From CAYPEL01 sp036479985 (GTDB lineage Bacteria; Pseudomonadota; Gammaproteobacteria; DSM-19610), in the NCBI GenBank assembly GCA_965224815.1, contig CBDDAF010000003.1:2666001-2730000 (forward strand): DNA of 64,000 bases, in the 5' to 3' direction. This document shows positions 26,362 through 35,862 of this stretch, one piece after another (the stretch's first letter is position 1; every line of letters starts with the position of its first letter). Made by a program: the position numbers and the translations under genes. Below the pieces are notes generated by a model that made no database searches, was not told the DNA's origin, and saw nothing but the letters and a program-made list of their open reading frames with translations.

Positions 26362-27300
26362 CTATTGGCTTGCAGCCATCGGATCGATGCCAGGTGAATC
26401 TTTGTAGCCAAACGATGGATCCAGTTTTGTCTGAACCAGTTGATTCATCGTATCAATCTGTGTGTCATCAAAATAATCCCGATATCCGCCTACTTTTGCC
26501 TTGCGAACCTTGAATGAATTAGGGTTATTTCGGTCTTTCGCGACCATACGACTGCCGCTGAGCCAGAAGGTTCTTTTGGTTTCCATATTGCGCATATTGT
26601 CGATCGAGGCAAACCGCACTGATTCCTCGATTTCATCTTCGGTGCCGGGAGTTCCCAGAAACTCAATAATACGGGCTAACACTTCAGCCGTATTGGTGCG
26701 CATATCCTCGTATTTGATAATAAGTAACTTATTGATTTTATTTGATTCTTCTTCCCAGAGGTTCAGGTAATCAATGATTTTAGGCAGGCCGGCATCCTCC
26801 GACATGACAAAATCATAAATATCGGTATCGCTACCGTGTGATGGGTACTGATTGAGCGCCTTCTTGCCCGGACGCATGCGGTATTTCCATTGGAAAAACT
26901 GCGACACGGCAACATCCAGCGGATTGCGGATCAATAATACGACTTTCTTATCATAGAAATCCGCTTTGGTATCCACATTGCCCGTGTAGTCCTTGATGTA
27001 GTTATCATGGGTGAAAAACAGCTTCGGAATTGCGGAATTCTTCTTGTGCAAGTTATCAAAACCGATCAGGTGGCGTTCACCCAACCCATACCTGACCTGA
27101 AAAAACCGCGATAGCATGACACGAAGCCAGGTACGGCCACTTTTACCGAATGACACAATGACGGCATCTGACAGGTGTAATTTACGAGCCTCTTCCCTGC
27201 CTCTCAGCCAGCGATCAATGCGGATTTTGCGTTCTTTGGGTAAGAAAAAAAGCAGGCCAAGGACGAGAAATCGTGTGACCTTTTTGAGCAGGGTGTGCAT
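26362..27300 (-). CDS. PAPS-dependent sulfotransferase
   Basis: The 312-residue sulfotransferase-domain protein moves sulfate from PAPS to a hydroxyl or amine. The 5'-phosphosulfate loop SFGKSGRTWLR lies at 50-60. The 3'-phosphate motif VVLLIRNPLDVAVSQFF lies near 125, and the conserved C-terminal RKAKVGGYRDYF matches RKGxxGDW. A hydrophobic stretch (LVLGLLFFLPK) near the N-terminus may anchor it to the membrane. The neighbours suggest sulfation of a surface glycan or glycolipid, which is inference. Confidence 0.88.
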   Translation of the reverse strand: MHTLLKKVTRFLVLGLLFFLPKERKIRIDRWLRGREEARKLHLSDAVIVSFGKSGRTWLRVMLSRFFQVRYGLGERHLIGFDNLHKKNSAIPKLFFTHDNYIKDYTGNVDTKADFYDKKVVLLIRNPLDVAVSQFFQWKYRMRPGKKALNQYPSHGSDTDIYDFVMSEDAGLPKIIDYLNLWEEESNKINKLLIIKYEDMRTNTAEVLARIIEFLGTPGTEDEIEESVRFASIDNMRNMETKRTFWLSGSRMVAKDRNNPNSFKVRKAKVGGYRDYFDDTQIDTMNQLVQTKLDPSFGYKDSPGIDPMAASQ

Positions 27301-27462
27301 GGGTGGATTACCTGGAAAACTTGCAGCTAATATCTAAAGTGGGGTGAATTTTATCATGATTGCTGGAAGTAGGCATCCATCAATGCCGATGTTGCTTACC
27401 GGTTATCTCACCGTATGATAGCTGGCTAAATGTCCGATTTCGAAAAATAATCAGGAATCAAT

Positions 27463-29403
27463 ATGTGTGGCCTTACTGGTTTTATCCAATCTGTACCTGA
27501 CCCACAGTCAATCGTATCTAGAATGGCGGATGCATTACAGCATCGGGGCCCTGATTCCGGTGGAATTTGGTGCGATGAAGCTGCAGGAGTTGCGTTAGGA
27601 CATCGTCGTTTATCCATACTTGACCTGTCAGAAGCCGGTCATCAACCCATGCAATCTCGATCCAGCCGTTATGTGCTGAGCTATAACGGCGAGATTTATA
27701 ATTTTCCGGAACTGCAGAAAGAACTTGTCTCGGCGGGCAGTATTTTCAGAGGGCACTCAGATACCGAGGTTCTGCTGACAGCCATTGAGCATTGGGGGCT
27801 TGATACAACATTACAACGCATCAATGGCATGTTTGCCTTTGCGTTATGGGATCGGTCGGAGCGTGTTCTGACATTAGCCAGAGATCGAGTTGGTAAAAAA
27901 CCGCTCTACTATGGCTGGTCTGGGAAGGCATTTTTATTTGGTTCCGAACTCAAGGCACTAACTGTACATCCTGAATTCAACTCGGACATTAGCAAGGACG
28001 CGTTAGGCCAGTATATAAAATATGGCTGGGTGCCTGAACCGTTATCGATCTATAGCAATATTCGTAAACTTGCACCCGGTTGTTTGTTACGTCTTCCAGT
28101 GAATGCACCTGCCTGGTCGGTAAAACCTGAAGCTTACTGGCAGGCAAATCGTGTTTGTGAGCAAGCGTGGGAAAAACCATACAGTGGTTCCCAAGCAGAT
28201 GCAGCCAATCAGCTTGATCAGTTATTAACAGCATCGGTAAGCGACCGGATGGTTGCCGACGTTGATTTGGGCGCATTACTTTCGGGGGGGATTGATTCGA
28301 CAACTGTTGTCGCTTTAATGCAAAAAGAATCAGACCGGCCTGTAAAAACATTTTCAATAGGGTTCAATGAGCCCAAATTTAATGAGGCCGGATTTGCTTC
28401 GGACATTGCTGCATATTTAGGAACGGAACATCATGAACTCTACGTGACACCGCAACAGTGCCTGGATGTGGTGAGCGAAATACCTGTTATTTATGATGAG
28501 CCATTCGCTGATATTTCTCAGGTACCTACCTTGCTGGTTTCCAGGATGGCTAGAAAAGGCGTGACTGTTGTCCTGACTGGTGACGGTGGAGATGAATTAT
28601 TTGGTGGTTATACGCATTACTTTGAAGCCTTGAAGCAATGGCGACGGATTCAGTCTTATCCACAAAAGTTGCGCAGTGTAATGACAGATGCAATAACCAC
28701 ATTTGCAGGGTTTAACTGGAGCATGTTAGAAAACAACTCTGTTAACAATGGCAAAATAGCTAGTTGGAAACGAATGAGTGCCAAGCTTCAAAAACGCATG
28801 CGTGGACTTAATGCGAACAACCCGCAAAAGTTATTGCTTGACCGGTTTGCCCGGTATTCGCAGCCTGGGAATCTGGTTGTTGGCGCGTCAGATATACAGG
28901 TGGATTTAAGTAACCCTCATAACTGGGTTCATCAAGGCAGTCCATTATTGCAAATGCGGCATCTTGATTTTATCGGATATTTATCCGGTGACATTCTGGT
29001 AAAAGTAGACAGGGCGAGTATGTCTACAGGCCTTGAAGTTCGCTGCCCTATTCTTGATGCCAGGGTAGTGGAATTTGCATGGAGCCTGCCCGATGAATAT
29101 TTACTCGACGCGCGAGGTGGCAAGAGCGTGCTTAGGAATGTAATGAATAAGTACGTACCCAACAATTTAACGGACAGGCCTAAACGGGGTTTTGGAGCAC
29201 CAGTGGAAGATTGGTTGCGTGGGCCATTGAGAGACTGGGCAGAGGAACTACTGAATGGTTCAATGCTGAAAGAGCAGGGTCTATTTAATGGAGATGAAGT
29301 CAATAAAATATGGAATCAACATATGTCAGGATGGCGCAATCATACAAACTTGCTTTGGGCGTTGTTGATGTTTCAGTCCTGGTTAGCTTCCCAGCGCTTA
29401 TAA
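27463..29403 (+). CDS. asnB: asparagine synthetase, glutamine-hydrolysing
   Basis: The 646-residue protein has an N-terminal class II glutaminase domain with nucleophile C2 (MCGLTGFIQ) and a C-terminal ATP-pyrophosphatase domain with the P-loop LLSGGIDSTTVVALM near residue 272. Other signature stretches are LTGDGGDELFGGYTHY and DRASMSTGLEVRCPILD. Long AsnB proteins of this type often lie in polysaccharide clusters, where they may amidate sugar acids. Here either free asparagine synthesis or amidation of a glycan is possible. It is the only gene on its strand for several kilobases. Confidence 0.93.
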   Translation: MCGLTGFIQSVPDPQSIVSRMADALQHRGPDSGGIWCDEAAGVALGHRRLSILDLSEAGHQPMQSRSSRYVLSYNGEIYNFPELQKELVSAGSIFRGHSDTEVLLTAIEHWGLDTTLQRINGMFAFALWDRSERVLTLARDRVGKKPLYYGWSGKAFLFGSELKALTVHPEFNSDISKDALGQYIKYGWVPEPLSIYSNIRKLAPGCLLRLPVNAPAWSVKPEAYWQANRVCEQAWEKPYSGSQADAANQLDQLLTASVSDRMVADVDLGALLSGGIDSTTVVALMQKESDRPVKTFSIGFNEPKFNEAGFASDIAAYLGTEHHELYVTPQQCLDVVSEIPVIYDEPFADISQVPTLLVSRMARKGVTVVLTGDGGDELFGGYTHYFEALKQWRRIQSYPQKLRSVMTDAITTFAGFNWSMLENNSVNNGKIASWKRMSAKLQKRMRGLNANNPQKLLLDRFARYSQPGNLVVGASDIQVDLSNPHNWVHQGSPLLQMRHLDFIGYLSGDILVKVDRASMSTGLEVRCPILDARVVEFAWSLPDEYLLDARGGKSVLRNVMNKYVPNNLTDRPKRGFGAPVEDWLRGPLRDWAEELLNGSMLKEQGLFNGDEVNKIWNQHMSGWRNHTNLLWALLMFQSWLASQRL

Positions 29404-29483
29404 TTCGTATGCCAGGGATTATCGTATTACTGTGATAATGGTTATGTCCTCGGAGCTATTCAAGGTGTTCAGGATTTTATCGG

Positions 29484-30314
29484 TTATTTCCTGATAAACA
29501 GATACTCCGCATTTCCAGTACCAAAGACACCGAGCCTTTTCCTGGTTTTGAAGGCGTGTTTAAGGATGAACCCGCGTTGCGAAAAAAATGATTCAATTTC
29601 TTCGGGTGATGCGGATTCATACGGGTAGCCGCCCAGCCAGTCGATCACATCGTAGTACCATTTCATGCCACGTTTTTTATCGCTGTGGCGGCGGATTTTC
29701 TTGAATGGATTTTTAAACCTGAGCAGGTCCCGGAGCATTTTCATACCAATGAAAATCCATACCAGAAACGTTTTTATCAACTGAGGACTGTCAGTGTATA
29801 GTTTTTTTTCCCATTGCCAGAATTTGCATAGCCCCGTTTTTCTGTAGATTGCGATAGCGAATAGTCCTTCCGGTTTGACCAGTTGAGTAGCCATATCAAT
29901 GGCATTCCACATGTCGCCCGTATGATGAAGTACACCCCAGCTGTAAACAATATCGAATTGGGGAAAAGAGTCCTTATTTACTTCGAATATATTCTGCTGT
30001 TCAATCTTGTAATTATCATTTTCCCAGTATTTCTCCAGAACCTTGCGCGTGGTATTAACAGAATTGGGATCTATGTCAATTGCATGAACTGTTGCTGCCC
30101 CCAGCTTGAGTGCAGACAATGAATGAATGCCTGAACCACATCCAATATCCAGAAATGATTTACCATTCAGGTCTTGCAGGCCCAGTAAATGCCGTAACTG
30201 GTCTTTTGCCGAGTTAATGTCATTATCAGAAATTGTTTCACTGTAAGCAGACCAGTTCTTGCCAAATTCGAAATGCGTAGACTGGTCAAATTTGGTATCT
30301 GTTTTCATCGGCAA
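29484..30314 (-). CDS. SAM-dependent methyltransferase (class I)
   Basis: The 276-residue protein has a strong core: FLDIGCGSGIHSLSALKLG (motif I, about 54-72), VHAIDIDPNSV, FDIVYSWGVLHHTGDMW (motif IV-like), and LVKPEGLFAIAIYR. Basic residues cluster at about 195-220 (RFKNPFKKIRRHSDKKRG). The start may be at 30314 or the ATG two codons later. The acceptor is unknown. The gene is preceded on the same strand by the TylF-like gene, so this is a run of three methyltransferases. Confidence 0.85.
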   Translation of the reverse strand: MPMKTDTKFDQSTHFEFGKNWSAYSETISDNDINSAKDQLRHLLGLQDLNGKSFLDIGCGSGIHSLSALKLGAATVHAIDIDPNSVNTTRKVLEKYWENDNYKIEQQNIFEVNKDSFPQFDIVYSWGVLHHTGDMWNAIDMATQLVKPEGLFAIAIYRKTGLCKFWQWEKKLYTDSPQLIKTFLVWIFIGMKMLRDLLRFKNPFKKIRRHSDKKRGMKWYYDVIDWLGGYPYESASPEEIESFFSQRGFILKHAFKTRKRLGVFGTGNAEYLFIRK

Positions 30315-30415
30315 ATTACCACTGTTGAATAATATAAATCTGAACGAGACATGATGTAGTGCCAGGCTGCCGGATATTATCTGTTTTTAGATTCCGAATT
30401 GCCTGGAATTGTTTG

Positions 30416-31189
30416 CTAATCGGGTCTTACGCCGATCGCACTGTTAGCTACTCTGGTTAGAAGAATAGGTATTTTATGATGAGCCAGGTATTCATCTACA
30501 GCATCCTTGTTGCCTTTCCATCGATAGTAATCGTCTATGATCAACACGCCCTTCGGAACGAGTAAAGGCATTAAATATTCCATTTCCACTTTAGTTGATT
30601 CATACCAGTCTGTATCGAGTCTGAGAATGGAAATTGTTTCAGGCTGAGTTACTGGCAAGGTGTCTTCAACCTTGCCTTCCACAAAAATAAAATTATCCTG
30701 ATCATAAGGCACCGTTGACAGGTTCGCCTTGACATCAGCAAGGCTGGCGCAGCACCAGTCTGAGGAGTCTTCGCCAGTCTGCGTATCTATAAATGTCTGG
30801 GGGACATCAATATCGCCGGTGCCTGGCATGGGCACATCTTTATTTGTCGGATGTGACATACCAGCAAAAGTATCGTACAGATAAAACTTCCTGTCAGCGG
30901 TTCCAATCTGATTTAGCGTATAGGCGGCAGCCATTATGGCACCACCACGCCACACGCCACATTCAACAATATCCCCCGGAATAGAATTCGTTTGTATGTA
31001 GCGTATTGCCTGAATAAAGGCATAAAGCTTTTCAGGATTAAGTAGTGTGAAATCTTTGGTTTTTAGCGCCGTTTCTCTAGCCTGTTGATCTAGCATCTGC
31101 AGCCGTTTATTAAATTTCCTCTCTCTTCTGCGCAGCATGGTGCTTTCCCGAAAGGGGGCTTTAAGGGGTCTAATCAAAGACTTAAGCAT
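30416..31189 (-). CDS. TylF/MycF-family O-methyltransferase
   Basis: The 257-residue protein matches macrocin O-methyltransferases, which methylate sugar hydroxyls. Visible are GDIVECGVWRGGAIMAAAY (SAM loop), FYLYDTFAGMSHPT, and the metal/catalytic stretch ILRLDTDWYESTKVEMEYL followed by VLIIDDYYRWKG. The N-terminal 50 residues are basic. Members of this family methylate sugars of antibiotics and of surface glycans; here a glycan hydroxyl is the likely target. Confidence 0.87.
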   Translation of the reverse strand: MLKSLIRPLKAPFRESTMLRRRERKFNKRLQMLDQQARETALKTKDFTLLNPEKLYAFIQAIRYIQTNSIPGDIVECGVWRGGAIMAAAYTLNQIGTADRKFYLYDTFAGMSHPTNKDVPMPGTGDIDVPQTFIDTQTGEDSSDWCCASLADVKANLSTVPYDQDNFIFVEGKVEDTLPVTQPETISILRLDTDWYESTKVEMEYLMPLLVPKGVLIIDDYYRWKGNKDAVDEYLAHHKIPILLTRVANSAIGVRPD

Positions 31190-31228
31190 AAAATTAACTT
31201 TATTTGTGGTGGTTGGATAGCAGGAAAT

Positions 31229-32209
31229 TCAATCTATTAAACCACGGATTTTAGTGAAAAATCCGGGATTATTAAAAGAATTCTTTTTTTTCTGGCGTAA
31301 TCGCTTGCGCAGTTCACGCCATGGCGTCAGGTATTTAAAATTATTCCCGGTTGGCCTGGTGGCAGAAGCGATTTTTGAGGTTTCGGGTTTTTCCTTGTTT
31401 TTATCCCATTTAATCATCTGATAGTCGCTTTGCAGGGGCGGTTTTTTGAAAACAGGTTTGTCTTCCATGCGTTGAGCATGAACAAATATACTCACTGGTT
31501 TGTCGTTAACGAGCTGAACACGCCGACCTATTTTAGCTGGATCCATTACGTCATACATGTCGAAGAAGCTGCTTGCCTCAATACTTAACAAAGGTGATTC
31601 AATACAGGTCATTCTTTTAACTGTAAACCCGTTTTCTTCGCTGAAAATACGATAGAAAAACTCCGGGCTGAACTGGTAAAAGCCGTGACCGCACATGTTG
31701 TTTGCTGTGGTAAGAATAAAAACATTTCCACCGGTTTTTACCAGTTTCATGTAATTGGATAGCGCTTGTTTGATATCGAATATATGTTCGAGAGTACCGC
31801 CGTCAATCAGGGAGTCATACTGTTTTTCCATCTGGGTAGGTATTGGGGAATTGAAATCATGCAGGATGTCCGCATGTTGGTAATCAGAGTAGTCCATGGA
31901 CAGGACAGAAGCCGCTCCCAAATATTGCCTGATAAAATCGTCTGCAAATTTACTCGTGTTCAGGTTTATACTTGCTTTATCAATACCCAGCGCGCCACTT
32001 AATTTTGACAAGTCTTTTTCGGGAACCGCGAGTGATTGGCGACCGATAGTGACAGTGTTTGTAAAATCTGCACCACCAACTCTGGCCTTAGCGAGCAGGG
32101 CTGCAAAACTGGTATTTATACCCATAGATCTCTGAACTGAATTAAATAACTTGAAATGTGGTGATTGTGCAACATTAAATACCTGATTATTATGCTGGCA
32201 TGGTTGCAT
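31229..32209 (-). CDS. methyltransferase-like protein
   Basis: The protein has 326 residues from the ATG at 32209, or 298 from the ATG at 32125 (MGINTSFAALLAK), which looks nearer the conserved start. The middle resembles a methyltransferase fold without a clear SAM glycine loop: SMDYSDYQHADILHDFNSPI, YDSLIDGGTLEHIFDIKQAL, MKLVKTGGNVFILTTANN and GHGFYQFSPEFFYRIF. The C-terminus is basic (LRKRLRQKKKN). It sits 40 bases before the TylF-like gene on the same strand. Function is unknown beyond the fold. Confidence 0.7.
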   Translation of the reverse strand: MQPCQHNNQVFNVAQSPHFKLFNSVQRSMGINTSFAALLAKARVGGADFTNTVTIGRQSLAVPEKDLSKLSGALGIDKASINLNTSKFADDFIRQYLGAASVLSMDYSDYQHADILHDFNSPIPTQMEKQYDSLIDGGTLEHIFDIKQALSNYMKLVKTGGNVFILTTANNMCGHGFYQFSPEFFYRIFSEENGFTVKRMTCIESPLLSIEASSFFDMYDVMDPAKIGRRVQLVNDKPVSIFVHAQRMEDKPVFKKPPLQSDYQMIKWDKNKEKPETSKIASATRPTGNNFKYLTPWRELRKRLRQKKKNSFNNPGFFTKIRGLID

Positions 32210-32357
32210 ACCAATAGCATTGCTTGATGCTATTGGTAGACTGTAGGCAGTATTTTAATAAAATTCTCACCTGAGGGTAAGTGTCTATTGTCATTTTCTG
32301 CGTGATATTGCAGAAATAAAATCGCGATTGGGAAAGAATTAGGCATATATATCTTCG

Positions 32358-33590
32358 ATGAAACTGACAATCTACATAAGATCGCTCAAGACAGCACGGG
32401 GAGCCGAACAAGTTTCTGCAAATGTTGCACGTGGTCTTGCTAGCGCAGGGCATCAGATTGATTTTCTGGTAGAGGAAATGGATGGATGGCTAATTGATGC
32501 GCTGAGCCAGCACGAAAATATTACTGTCATCAATATTCGCGCATTTTCTAACAATGGCGCTACCAATCGGCTTTTCCAGGCGATGGCAATTTTTCGTAGC
32601 TTGTTGCTTGTGCGTAAAGTTGCCAAGAAACCGGGTACAGGTTGGTTAAGGCAATTGTTCAGGTTTGTCGGTAAAGAAAATCCACCGGTTTACGGAATTC
32701 ATAAATATATAGCCACATCTAAACCGGATGCTGTGCTTTCGTTTCTGAATTATCCCAATATAGCACTACTGATGTCATCACTGTTTGGTAAGTCTAATAC
32801 CCGGTATGTGGTTAATGTGCGAAATCATATATCGACATCTGCGGCACAATCGACTTCAAAATGGGTGCGCAGCGTGCCTAATTTAATGCGACTGTATTTT
32901 CCACTGGCAGATAAAATTATTGCGCCATCATCTGGTGTTTCTGACGATATAATCAAATTACTGGGTTTAACTGAGGGTAGTGTCGCGGTTATTCATAATC
33001 CTGTTTATAGAAGTGAGATTATCGAGCAATCCCTGATGCCAGTAGAGCACGTATGGTTCGTAGAGCAGGATATACCGATCATCGTTGCAGCAGGAAAGTT
33101 AAAACCACAAAAAGATTTTAAGACGCTGCTTAAAGCATTTGCTTTGCTTAGACAAGAAACCATTGCAAGATTAATAATTATGGGAGAAGGGGTTGAAAGA
33201 CCGGAGCTGGAAAAAATTATAATTGATCTCGGTATTGCTAATGATGTCGAGATGCCTGGATACATAGAAAACCCATATCCTTATTTCAAAAACGCATCAG
33301 TTTTTGTGCTTTCTTCGGCATGGGAAGGATTGCCAAATGTATTAATCGAGGCTATGGCTTGTGGTTGCCCAGTTGTGGCGACAGAATGTCCAAGTGGCCC
33401 GGATGAAATACTGGACAACGGACGAATTGGGCATCTTGTTGCAGTCGGTGATGCGGCGAGCATGGCGCAGGCAATTGAGCAGTCAATAACTTCACCCTCA
33501 CCAAAAGAGATATTTATAGAGCGTGCTAAAGAGTATTCTTTTGAAAATTCTATTGATGGTTATAAAGCGGTGTTAACTAGCCGTGGATGA
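32358..33590 (+). CDS. glycosyltransferase family 4
   Basis: The 410-residue GT-B glycosyltransferase opens MKLTIYIRSLKTARGAEQV. The C-terminal donor-binding half shows VAAGKLKPQKDFKTLLKAF, LIIMGEGVERPELEKII, VFVLSSAWEGLPNVLIEAMA with the retaining-enzyme E-x7-E motif near residue 325-333, and GCPVVATECPSGPDEIL. It probably adds a hexose to a lipid-linked glycan at the cytoplasmic face. Donor and acceptor are unknown. Confidence 0.9.
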   Translation: MKLTIYIRSLKTARGAEQVSANVARGLASAGHQIDFLVEEMDGWLIDALSQHENITVINIRAFSNNGATNRLFQAMAIFRSLLLVRKVAKKPGTGWLRQLFRFVGKENPPVYGIHKYIATSKPDAVLSFLNYPNIALLMSSLFGKSNTRYVVNVRNHISTSAAQSTSKWVRSVPNLMRLYFPLADKIIAPSSGVSDDIIKLLGLTEGSVAVIHNPVYRSEIIEQSLMPVEHVWFVEQDIPIIVAAGKLKPQKDFKTLLKAFALLRQETIARLIIMGEGVERPELEKIIIDLGIANDVEMPGYIENPYPYFKNASVFVLSSAWEGLPNVLIEAMACGCPVVATECPSGPDEILDNGRIGHLVAVGDAASMAQAIEQSITSPSPKEIFIERAKEYSFENSIDGYKAVLTSRG

Positions 33591-33606
33591 ATGGCGTTGG
33601 TATAAA

Positions 33607-34143
33607 TTATTTGTCGGGTAGAACCTCAATGGCAGGTTTTCTATTTCCAGGGATAACAGTGATCTCTTTTCGCCGGGTCAACATATCCTGACGCAAGCGC
33701 ATTAGATAACCCCCCAGTGCACCGCCACCGAGCGCTAGCGTTAACAAGCCCAGTGTCAGAAACTGGGTGAAAATCATCAGCGTTCCTGCACCAACAATCC
33801 CAATAAAGCCAGCACCAAGCTTAAAGTTTGTTTTGGCGTAGGCGCGGTTGGTTTCCTTGCGAATCTGTTCGTGGCTTTTTTTAACAAGCCGGGTTTTTTG
33901 CCGTTCGGCGTTGACGCGTAGATTTTCACGTTCTTTGGAGAATTCATCTTTAGCTTGTAACAGGGCATCTTTTTTAGCATGGCTGGCGATGGAGCCGAAC
34001 CAGAATGCTGTCACAACTCCTATGATTGAACCGAGTAACACTATCGCCAGCAAAATTTCTTGATCGCTGGATTTCAGCGCGGCGAGCGTCATGGCCACTG
34101 TTGCGGCTTGTATGATTAAAATGCCGGGTAGATATTTGAGCAT
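33607..34143 (-). CDS. membrane protein with central coiled coil
   Basis: The 178-residue protein has four hydrophobic segments in two pairs (about 4-22 and 29-52, then about 110-128 and 130-148). A charged helix (about 58-105, rich in Lys, Glu and Arg) sits between them and probably forms a coiled coil. The C-terminal tail is soluble. I do not recognise a family. It ends the envelope block, convergent with the glycosyltransferase gene and divergent from the AbiE pair. Confidence 0.7.
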   Translation of the reverse strand: MLKYLPGILIIQAATVAMTLAALKSSDQEILLAIVLLGSIIGVVTAFWFGSIASHAKKDALLQAKDEFSKERENLRVNAERQKTRLVKKSHEQIRKETNRAYAKTNFKLGAGFIGIVGAGTLMIFTQFLTLGLLTLALGGGALGGYLMRLRQDMLTRRKEITVIPGNRKPAIEVLPDK

Positions 34144-34205
34144 GTGCGTATGTTAGTCAATTCGTTGAAATGAAAACAGTGCATAAAATTTAGATAGATG
34201 ACTGC

Positions 34206-34240
34206 AGGGATGGTCTGACAGACTTGTTCAGACTATCCCT
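34206..34240. promoter_or_regulatory. candidate operator of the abiE pair
   Basis: AGGGATGGTCTGA and TCAGACTATCCCT form a 13-base inverted repeat with one mismatch and a nine-base loop, between two divergent genes and 80 bases before abiEi. AbiEi antitoxins are known to bind inverted repeats in their own promoters. No T-run follows, so a terminator is less likely. Confidence 0.55.
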
Positions 34241-34319
34241 AGGCATATATCATAAATTATAGTATTATTGATTCCTCGGCACATGTTGACAAATGCCCAG
34301 GAAATCATAATATAACCGC

Positions 34320-34925
34320 ATGAAAGAGAAATCCAAGCGACAGCAGGTAATTGATCTGGTTCGCGCACAATCCGTTATTAGGCCGAGAGACCTTACCGAG
34401 CACAATCTACCCAAAGATTACCTCTATATTCTTGCTCGGGAAGGTGTGATTGAGCGAGTTGGGCGCGGATTCTATCAATGGCCAGATAAAGACCTGGGTC
34501 GGCATCAGTCCCTGGCAGAAATTAGTAAGCTCGCTCCTAATGCTGTAATTGCTCTGCTGTCTGCGCTCAATTACCATAACATGACAACACAAAATCCTCA
34601 CCAGATCTGGCTAGCTATAGATCGTAAGAGTTGGCGACCTGAAATATCTTATCCCCCTGTTCGATTTATAACCATGTCCGGAGAATCCCTTCATTCGGGG
34701 GTTGAGGTACATTCGATTGAAGGGGTGCCAATTAAGGTATTTAACCCCGCTAAAACCGTTGTAGATTGTTTCAAGTATCGCAGCAAAGTGGGGTTGGACG
34801 TAGCACTGGAAGCACTACGTGAAGGTTGGTCTGCTCGTAAGTTCACCATAGATGAACTGATGAAATATGCAAAAATCTGCCGCGTGCAAAAAGTCATGCA
34901 GCCCTATTTGGAGAGTCTTGTATGA
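34320..34925 (+). CDS. abiEi: AbiEi-type antitoxin / transcriptional regulator
   Basis: The 201-residue protein has an N-terminal winged-helix region (about 8-55, IRPRDLTEHNLPKDYLYILA, then GVIERVGRGFYQWP) and a C-terminal antitoxin domain (VFNPAKTVVDCFKYRSKVG and VALEALREGWSARK). This is the pattern of AbiEi in type IV toxin-antitoxin systems, where the protein represses the operon and neutralises the toxin's effect. It lies 31 bases before the toxin gene on the same strand. An inverted repeat upstream is the likely operator. Confidence 0.88.
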   Translation: MKEKSKRQQVIDLVRAQSVIRPRDLTEHNLPKDYLYILAREGVIERVGRGFYQWPDKDLGRHQSLAEISKLAPNAVIALLSALNYHNMTTQNPHQIWLAIDRKSWRPEISYPPVRFITMSGESLHSGVEVHSIEGVPIKVFNPAKTVVDCFKYRSKVGLDVALEALREGWSARKFTIDELMKYAKICRVQKVMQPYLESLV

Positions 34926-34956
34926 TCTGTTTAAGGATAACGGGCAGTAAAACCTA

Positions 34957-35862
34957 ATGACAAAGGATATAGCTGCGTCAGTACGTCAAAGATTACGTAA
35001 CCTTGCTCGTGAACGTATGGAAGATTTTGATTACGTATTACGTCAATATGTTATGCAGCGTTTACTGTACCGACTCAGCTGCAGTGAATATGCTGATCAA
35101 TTTTTACTCAAAGGTGCTTTGTTGTTTTGGGTATGGAGTGAGGATTTTCATCGGCCTACACGTGATATTGATTTGTTTGGTTTTGGTGACAATGATGTTC
35201 CTGGCCTTGAGAAGGTGTTTCGAGAAATAGTAAGCCGGGAAGAAGATGACGGTCTGATATTTGATATTGATTCTGTGGCGGCCATTGAGATTAAAGAAGA
35301 TGCTGACTATTCAGGTGTGCGCATAACAGGGGTTGCCAACTTGAAAAACGCACGTATTCCGTTTCAAGTTGATATCGGTTACGGCGATGCTGTGACACCT
35401 GCTGCTGAGGAGGTCGAACTTCCTATTTATCTTGATTTCCCTGCTCCGCAGTTAAGGGCTTACCCCGTATATACGGTTATCGCAGAAAAATTTCAGGCTA
35501 TGGTGATGCTGGGTTTGGCAAACAGTCGTATGAAAGATTTTTATGATATTCGAGTTATTGCGCATACGATGGCATTGGATGGGGATATTTTAGGGCGAGC
35601 CATTAAAGCTACATTTGAGACTAGAAAAACGATTATAGCTAATGATGCGCTTACTATTTTTAGTGATAGTTTTAAACAAGATGCTGGTAAAAATACTCAA
35701 TGGAAAGCGTTTCTAAACAAGAATAATATAACGGGTGAGGCCAGCTTTACCGATACTGTAACGGAGATTCAGCAATTCATTAATCCAGTTTATCAATCAA
35801 TAGCTAAAGAGCAGTTGTTTGTATTGCAGTGGTTGCCTGAGGGTTTTCAATGGAAGGAATAA
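34957..35862 (+). CDS. abiEii: AbiEii-type nucleotidyltransferase toxin
   Basis: The 301-residue protein has the DUF1814 nucleotidyltransferase pattern: QFLLKGALLFWVW, TRDIDLFGFG with the metal aspartates (D64 and D66), VDIGYGDAVTPA, VYTVIAEKFQAMVMLG with the family's conserved lysine, and RMKDFYDIRVIA. Family members add nucleotides to RNA (MenT-type enzymes to tRNA acceptor stems) and cause growth arrest or abortive phage infection. The gene is intact and paired with the antitoxin, which suggests a working module. Base composition is more AT-rich than the neighbours. Confidence 0.88.
   Translation: MTKDIAASVRQRLRNLARERMEDFDYVLRQYVMQRLLYRLSCSEYADQFLLKGALLFWVWSEDFHRPTRDIDLFGFGDNDVPGLEKVFREIVSREEDDGLIFDIDSVAAIEIKEDADYSGVRITGVANLKNARIPFQVDIGYGDAVTPAAEEVELPIYLDFPAPQLRAYPVYTVIAEKFQAMVMLGLANSRMKDFYDIRVIAHTMALDGDILGRAIKATFETRKTIIANDALTIFSDSFKQDAGKNTQWKAFLNKNNITGEASFTDTVTEIQQFINPVYQSIAKEQLFVLQWLPEGFQWKE

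Noticed and set aside
34206..34240. Inverted repeat as a transcription terminator
   Set aside because: No T-run on either strand, and it lies between divergent genes.
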